Positions 57,769 through 64,000 of a stretch of 64,000 bases of DNA are shown in pieces. Origin of the DNA: Rhineura floridana. Taxonomy: Eukaryota; Chordata; Lepidosauria; Squamata; Rhineuridae. A program made the translations under genes and the position numbers. The stretch is from positions 221,611,943 through 221,675,942 of the forward strand of contig NC_084482.1 in NCBI RefSeq assembly GCF_030035675.1, in the 5' to 3' direction. Positions within the stretch are counted from its first letter, which is position 1; the number at the start of each line of letters is the position of its first letter. The notes beneath the pieces were generated by a model. The model was not told the DNA's origin. It saw nothing but the letters and a program-made list of their open reading frames with translations, and did no database searches.

Positions 57769-58901
57769 CTGCGTGGGCCCCGTCTCCTAGCGACCACTGC
57801 CAAGACGGGGCCCAGCAGTCTCTGATACTCTCATGATCTGCTATTTGCTGTTTCATTAATTTTTTTAAAATACAAGATTTATCTTCCTGAAATTTGGTAT
57901 CGTATTAATTATTGCAGCTTAATAACAATAATAACCAGGAGTGGTGAGGAAGTACCATTTTAATGACCCCTATAAATTATTTGGCTTAAAAATGAGAACT
58001 TGTGGTTGACCATAGACACAGGGTTTGTAAAAGCTTTTTAGAAGCAACTATCACCACTAACAGCCACCCATAGAATATTTATGTTCTTCATGGTTTCTGT
58101 GCACTCCCATATATGGTTTCTGAGGACCCTCACTAAGCAGTTGTCTCTGTTTTGGAGAGATAGATTAAAGATACCATGTCAGTTGCCCTTCAGAACCAAG
58201 CTTTGGGTGCTATAAAAATACCTAACAATTCCAGTAGTCATACCATTTTTACTAAACATCATCACACCTATCCTCATACCTTATGAGCATTATATTAGAA
58301 CCAACTATCTCAAATCGGATCTGATGGAGGGCTGAGGTGCTCTCTCCAGACCTGGAACTTCAGGACCCCTTGGAGGAAAGGGAGCAGGGGACCCTTCCCC
58401 AGCAGTTCTCTACCCTGCCAATGAACCTGATATCACTGATACGTAGTACGCATTCATTCATTTTTCTTTTCCCAATATGAATGTTCCTAGGTCTGGTCAG
58501 ACTTGTAATATGATGGAACCATTCCATGTATCTGTTGCTTGTCCCCAATGTTCCAGGAAGAGAGAACTATGTTCCCTTCTGATGTTGTTGTGCTCCCAAC
58601 TCCCATCAGCCCCACCCAGAATGCCCAGTACATTATGGGAGTTCAAGTGCTGTAGAAGATTCCAAAGAATACTCCACGCAAATGCAGAACCAATATGTCT
58701 GCCTGCACAGCTGACCACTTTAAAATACAGATACAGGAAAGCAATTTGTTTTTGTGAGCATTATTCATTTAAAACTGTTGTACATATGAAAATTGGCCAC
58801 ACTAAATGCTGAACTACTAAAAAATTGGATAGTCCTGTATAATTTCCATTTTCAATTGCATGCTCCAAGCAACTGTGGTTGCTCCAATGTATCATGCATA
58901 A

Positions 58902-59108
58902 TGATGTCACTAGGGCCTGCCCCATGACATCACTAGGGCCTGCCCCATGACATCACTAGGGCCCGCCCCGGGACGTCACTAGGACCCACCCCATGACATC
59001 ACTAGGACCCACCCCGTGACATCACTAGGGCCCGCCCCATGATGTCACTAGGTTCCGCCCCGTGACATCACTAGGGCCCACCCCGTGACGTCACTAGGGC
59101 CTGCCCCC
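58902..59108 (+). repeat. 23-bp minisatellite, nine units (unit C)
   Basis: Paralogue of 35233-35438. The last unit keeps a perfect TGACGTCA (59086-59093) and the fourth reads GGACGTCA, supporting a CpG-containing ancestor. Confidence 0.9.
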
Positions 59109-59149
59109 ATTTTCTCAGGTTTTTCAATGGCTCTGACCTGGCAACCCTA

Positions 59150-62100
59150 GAGTGGTTGGTGAATTTTAGTAGGTCTGGCTGATTTGGAAGTTTCTGTTCT
59201 GGGCTGGTTTACGTAAAAATGTATTATAGCCCAGAACGGGTATTGGAACGTGGTTTGCGTAGACGTTTTGTGTCTTATTGCATGCATCCCAATAGTCTTG
59301 TGGGACTGGTGAATTTGGTGGGTCTGGCTCGCTGGGAAGTCACCGTTCGGGGCTGTTCATTCGTTCCGGAGGGCATTTTGGCTGTTAAAGGGTTAATAAA
59401 AATGCTATCGGAATGGTTTTTGTTCCTAAATGTTGTTCTCATGTGTCTCTAACACATCCTAGTGTTTTTGGCATCAATTTCTTTTCTAAAGAGCCCATTC
59501 CGGCGTGTTCCGTTCCAGATTTTACACCGTCCCTCCTGAACACTTTACTTTTTACACACAAATGTGTATATTGTATATATCACACAGCACTCACGCACAC
59601 ACCTATCTTGCCACTGCTTCTGCGGGAGGCAAGAGAGGAAGATGAGGTGCAATATTGGGACAGAAGGGAGGGAGGAAACTGTTGGCAGTGGGGGGGCAGA
59701 AGCAGCTCTTGCCACTTAGTCCTCCGATGGGTTAAGGCAAGGAGTTCTGGTTCCTAGAGAGGCAGGAAGTCTTAATCACATGGAGGGGGGGAGAGCATAT
59801 TGAAGGGGAAGTAGGAGGGCTGTCTTCATTGGTATTCCGGGTAAAGAAAGTATTAGGCCCAGAGAGGAGGAAGCGGGAGCGTGCAGAGGGCAAAGAGGTG
59901 CAAGGGGGGGGATTTGGTATTTTTGTTGGGGGGTGAGGGAAAAGGAGGGAAGAGCCCCACTCCCCCCTTTCCTCAGAGGGACCCCTGCTGCATGCAATCC
60001 ATTTGCAGAGGGGGGTCCGAAGTGCCGCGGGGTTGGCCTTTCGAGGCCCTCTTGGAAGCCATCGCCCAGGCAAAGGGATGCAGCTGTTGGGGGTTGATGT
60101 CCTGTGTTGGTTTTGAGGGCCACAGCTGGGGGAGGGGAGCTGCCTTTGCAATTCCTGGGCCTGACGGGACTGATGAGGGAAGGAAGGTTTGTTTTTTGGG
60201 AGGGGGAGGGGGTTGATGGAAGAGGCCCCTCTTCCCTCTGGAAATCCCTAGAAAGTGCCCCAGAGCTGGAGGAAGAGCCCCTTTTGGATTTCCTAAACTG
60301 GAAGAGGGGCTGGTCAGTTTCCTTCCTGCCAGGCAAGACAAATGGAGGGATGGAGAGAGGAATCTGAACCTGACCAGGCTCTGAATGGGTTTCTAGAAGC
60401 TTTCAAGGCAGAGGATGGAGGAAATGGGTGAATAAATGCCCCCTCCTCAGCTGGGCTCCAGGGGAAGGGCTTCTCCAGACATCCCCTTGGGGGTGTATTG
60501 GAAGGGAAGACCCTAGAGGAGTGGACCTCAGCTTCTCTTGCAGGATTGGTCCATCTGTGGCGGTGCTGGGGGCAGAGTTTGGAGAAGTTACTATTTTAAA
60601 CTACAACTCCCATCAGCCCCAGCCAGCATGGCCACTGGATTGGGCTGATGGGAGTTGTAGTTTAAAAAAGTAACTTTTCCAAGCTCTGACTGGGGGTCTG
60701 TGTCTCCTGGCGTGGCCAGCCTCCCCCCTGTCCAAAGCACAATATCTTGGCAGTGGTCGCAACAGCCCTGTAATGTGGTCCAGGATGAGAGCCTGCGGCT
60801 AATGTAGTGGTTAGGGAATATTCTTCAACCCAACGGCCAGATTTACACACAAGCAGCCTTCCAAGGGCCAATTTCCAGTCAAGGGCCAGAGAGGGTGGAG
60901 CTATGGATGTGTCACTGACATGCGTATAGTAGAGTCTCTTGTAGCCAGGAACAAGTCAGACATTTCTTCAGTGCAATTAATTAATTATTAGATTTATATC
61001 CTGCCCTTCCTCCCAGTAGGAGGCCAGGGCAGCAACGCAGAGCACTCTAAGCAGCGGGGTCAGAGCACGGGGGGGGGGAGAAAAAAAAACTGCTTTCCCT
61101 CCAAATTTTTCCACTTTTGTTATGGGCCTTCACATCTCTACAGTAGTGTAGTGGCAAATTCAGAAGTGCAGGGTCCCTTCATGATAGCCATGCCCCCTCC
61201 CATCCTGTTCCTGCTGGGTTGAGAATGAGATGCATGTTAATGCCTTCTCCCACAGCTAGAAGCCAAAAAGCATGGAAGGGCAAAGTGTTGCCTCCTGAGA
61301 AGAGTCTCAGTGGCTGACTTCACCTCCTTTCACTCTGATTCACTCTAATTATCAGGAAAGAACAAGGAAGCATGTTAGAAGACTCTTCTCAGTGGCTAAT
61401 ACACTCTCCTTTCTTGCTGATTGGCTCACAGGTTGCTGGAGACATGGGAACTCTGCTGAGAGCCTGCTCCCAAAAAAGTAAGGGGTCTATGATCTCTCCC
61501 CCCCCCAGATCTATGCAGGTCCCTGGGTGACCCTGGGGCAGTGACCACTTTTGTTCAGCCCAGCCCACCTCACCTATGGAATCAAAGTTTAATGCTATGT
61601 CCACAGGGACCCAGATTCAAATCCCTGCTTATGAGTGAAATTCAGGTGGTGTCCTGGGCCCAGTGACAGTGTCGTTGTGAAGACAAAAGGAGGGGGACAA
61701 ATCATGGTGAGCTCATTAGAGGAAGGCCTGCATAGAAATATAAAAATATAATAAAATGTATCGGTAATAATAATAATAATTAAATCAACTTATTGCCTCA
61801 GTTGTTCAACCCAATACAGTAGATGAGTTTGCTGTTAAGCTTTCCACCTCGTGCATCACCTGCTCAACTTGGAGCAGCGTTCTGTAACCTGGTGCCCTCC
61901 AGGTATTATTAGACTGCATCTCCCATCAGCCCCAGACAACATGGCCAAATGCCAGGGAAGATGGGGGTTGTAGTCCAGAAATGTGTAAAGGTTAACTTGG
62001 ATTATACGAGTGGATGGTACTAACAAGGCATCCTGCTGATTTTGACATGGATGTATTGCAAGTAGTTCTTCATATGCTTTTCATTGGCCAGTGAGCTGAA

Positions 62101-62300
62101 CCAGACTGAATGTATCTCACTGTTCCTCTCTGCATATTTCTGATGGAAAGACTGGAGGTGTTTTGCATCCCCAGGAAGCTCCAAGATGGAGTCATTTGAC
62201 CAAATTCACCCCCAGTATTTCTTTACAATGTGTGCAAAACCTATTTTTATGCCAAATGTCAGGGGCATGACATGGAATTAATACCTGTGCAGATTAAGTT
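59150..62300. other. Spacer between units C and D
   Basis: Collinear with 35480-38750, including the G-rich segment at 59.9-60.4 kb and an hAT MITE. A 60-bp stretch near 61575 is missing relative to B. No gene or clear promoter supported. Confidence 0.4.
60573..60688. mobile_element. hAT-type MITE, 116 bp (unit C)
   Basis: Same insertion as 36925-37040; flanks GCTGGGGG / ACTGGGGG match at 7 of 8 bases. Confidence 0.78.
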
Positions 62301-62304
62301 TTTC

Positions 62305-64000
62305 ATAAGAACATAAGAAGAGCCTGCTGGATCAGGCCAGTGGCCCATCTAGTCCAGCATCCTGTTCTCACAGTGGCCAACCAGGTGCCTGGGGGAAGCC
62401 CGCAAGCAGGACCCGAGTGCAAGAACACTCTCCCCTCCTGAGGCTTCCGGCAACTGGTTTTCAGAAGCATGCTGCCTCTGACTAGGGTGGCAGAGCACAG
62501 CCATCATGGCTAGTAGCCATTGATAGCCCTGTCCTCCATGAATTTGTCCAATCTTCTTTTAAAGCCATCCAAGCTGGTGGCCATTACTGCGTCTTGTGGG
62601 AGCAAATTCCATAGTTTAACTATGCGCGGGGTAAATAAGTACTTCCTTTTGTCTGTCCTGAATCTTCCAACATTCAGCTTCTTGGAATGTCCACAAGTTC
62701 TAGTATTATGAGAGAGGGAGAAGAACGTTTCTCTATCCACTTTCTCAATGCCATGCATCATTTTATACACTTTTATCACGTCTCCTCTACCCGCCTTTTC
62801 TCTAAACTAAAAAGCCCCAAATGCTGCAACCTTGCCTCGTAAGGGAGTCGCTCCATTCCCTTGATCATTCTGGTTGCCCTCTTCTGAACCTTTTCCAACT
62901 CTATAATACCCTTTTGGAGATGAGGCGACCAGAACTGTACACAGTATTCCAAATGCAGGCGCACCATAGATTTATACAACAGTATTATCATATCGGCTGT
63001 TTTATTTTCAATACCTTTCCTAATTATCGCTAGCATGGAATTTGCCTTTTTCACAGCTGCCGCACACTGGGTCGACATTTTCATCATGCTGTCCACTACA
63101 ACCCCGAGGTCTCTCTCCTGGTCGGTCACCGCCAGTTCAGACCCCATGAGCGTATATGTGAAATTCAGATTTTTTGCTCCAATATGCATAATTTTACACT
63201 TGTTTATATTGAATTGCATTTGCCATTTTTCCGCCCATTCACTCAGTTTGGAGAGGTCTATTTGGAGTTCTTCGCAATCCCTCTTTGTTTTAACAACCCT
63301 GAACAATTTAGTGTCATCAGCAAACTTGGCCACTTGACTGCTCACTCCAAATTCTAGGTCATTAATGAACAAATTGAAAAGTACAGGTCCCAAATCCGAT
63401 CCTTGAAGGACTCCACTTTCTACAGCCCTCCTGTGCTGTAATATCTCTTTAAGGTCTTGGAATTGTCTGTTGAGTTCAGTTGGTGTTTCAGCTGAGATGG
63501 GTTAAGCACAGCATAAGCAGATGTAAAGACTGTGCCCTGTGGAATGGTGCTTAAAGTATACTATTCTTATGTTAAAGAATCAAGATGTGTTTATTGTGAA
63601 ATAAAACACATTATACCTCCATTAGGAGAACTGTCCATTTATTCCTACTCTCTGCTTTCTGCTTCTTAACCAATTCCTTATCCACAAGAGGACATCTCCT
63701 CTTATTCCATGACTGCTAAGCTTCCTCAGAAGACTTTGGTGAGGTACCTTGTCAAACGCTTTTTGAAAGTCTAAGTACACTATGTCCACTGGATCACCTC
63801 TATCTATATGCTTGTTGACACTATAGGTTACCGAGACAGGACTTTCCCTTGCAGAAGCCATGCTGGCTCTGCTTCAGCAAGGCTTGTTCTTCTATGTGCT
63901 TAGTTAATCTAGCTTTAATAATACTTTCTACCAGTTTTCCAGGGACAGAAGTTAAGCCAACTAGCCTGTAATTTCCAGGATCCCCCCTAGATCCCTTTTT
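62305..64000 (-). mobile_element. CR1 LINE at unit D boundary, runs off the window
   Basis: Antisense CR1 with the 3' UTR at 62.3 kb, RT C-terminal frames (62510-62779 and 62776-63393, offset by a one-base loss near 62791), a solo LTR at 63432-63615, then RT N-terminal sequence with the 14-bp deletion (near 63820). Confidence 0.92.
63432..63615 (+). mobile_element. Solo LTR of the gypsy element (unit D)
   Basis: 184 bp, TGTGCTG...CATTATA, with the CCTCC duplication on both sides (63427-63431, 63616-63620). Same insertion point as the longer element in unit C. A fossil left by LTR-LTR recombination. Confidence 0.9.

Larger units (their letters stand above)
57188..59149. mobile_element. ~2-kb non-autonomous DNA element (unit C)
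   Basis: Same insertion as 33493-35479: ends TAGGGATGCCAG / CTGGCAACCCTA, palindrome, AT-rich middle, nine-unit 23-bp array. It lacks part of the hAT-like insert near 58650 that unit B has. Confidence 0.7.

Overview
The window reads as genomic DNA of a squamate reptile (a lizard or snake; species not determined). This is inferred from the repeat mix: CR1, L2, RTE-BovB, L1 and a second non-LTR LINE family, two tRNA-derived SINE families, hAT-type MITEs and a Ty3/gypsy fossil. The host genes are KRAB C2H2 zinc-finger genes with the tetrapod layout: leader exon, 127-bp KRAB-A exon, short linker exons, then one long zinc-finger exon. No bacterial, tRNA, rRNA or CRISPR features are seen.

The window is a tandem array of one duplicated block, all on the + strand. 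Unit A (about 3.2-23.1 kb), unit B (24.8-38.7 kb) and unit C (43.1-62.3 kb) each hold one KRAB-ZNF gene. The left edge (1-3230) is the tail of an earlier unit, here called Z. The right edge (62.3-64 kb) is the CR1 boundary of a next unit, D. Within a unit the order is: spacer with CR1 boundary, leader exon, KRAB-A, intron repeats, linker exons, an antisense LINE in A and C, zinc-finger exon, tRNA-SINE, AT-rich 3' region, GC-rich spacer.

Gene states differ. Unit C is the only copy whose visible exons all read through: leader, KRAB-A, linker and a 24-finger exon, about 804-829 residues depending on linker use. Unit A has an intact 26-finger exon but a nonsense codon at codon 13 of the leader. 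Unit B keeps a clean leader, KRAB-A, KRAB-B-like and linker exon, but most of its zinc-finger exon is gone; 8 in-frame fingers remain and two have lost a zinc-binding histidine. All three arrays end at the same out-of-frame linker (HTGETI then stop), with decayed finger sequence behind it.

Because the units are paralogous, each transposon can be scored as filled or empty. Unit A alone has a 2.6-kb L2, a 334-bp solo LTR and a four-repeat TTAGGG tract. Unit B alone has a 3'-truncated BovB. A roughly 2-kb DNA element (12-bp terminal inverted repeats, GC-rich palindrome, nine-unit 23-bp minisatellite carrying CRE-like and GC-box-like motifs) is in B and C but its site is empty in A. A CR1 lies at the boundaries of Z, B, C and D, but an unoccupied version of its site is preserved in unit A. 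Inside that CR1, a gypsy LTR element is present (Z, C), solo (D) or absent (B), and its distribution conflicts with that of a nearby 14-bp CR1 deletion, which points to sequence exchange between units. At the left edge the gypsy fossil has been hit by an ORF1-only, HAL1-like L1 with an 18-bp target duplication and an open ORF1.
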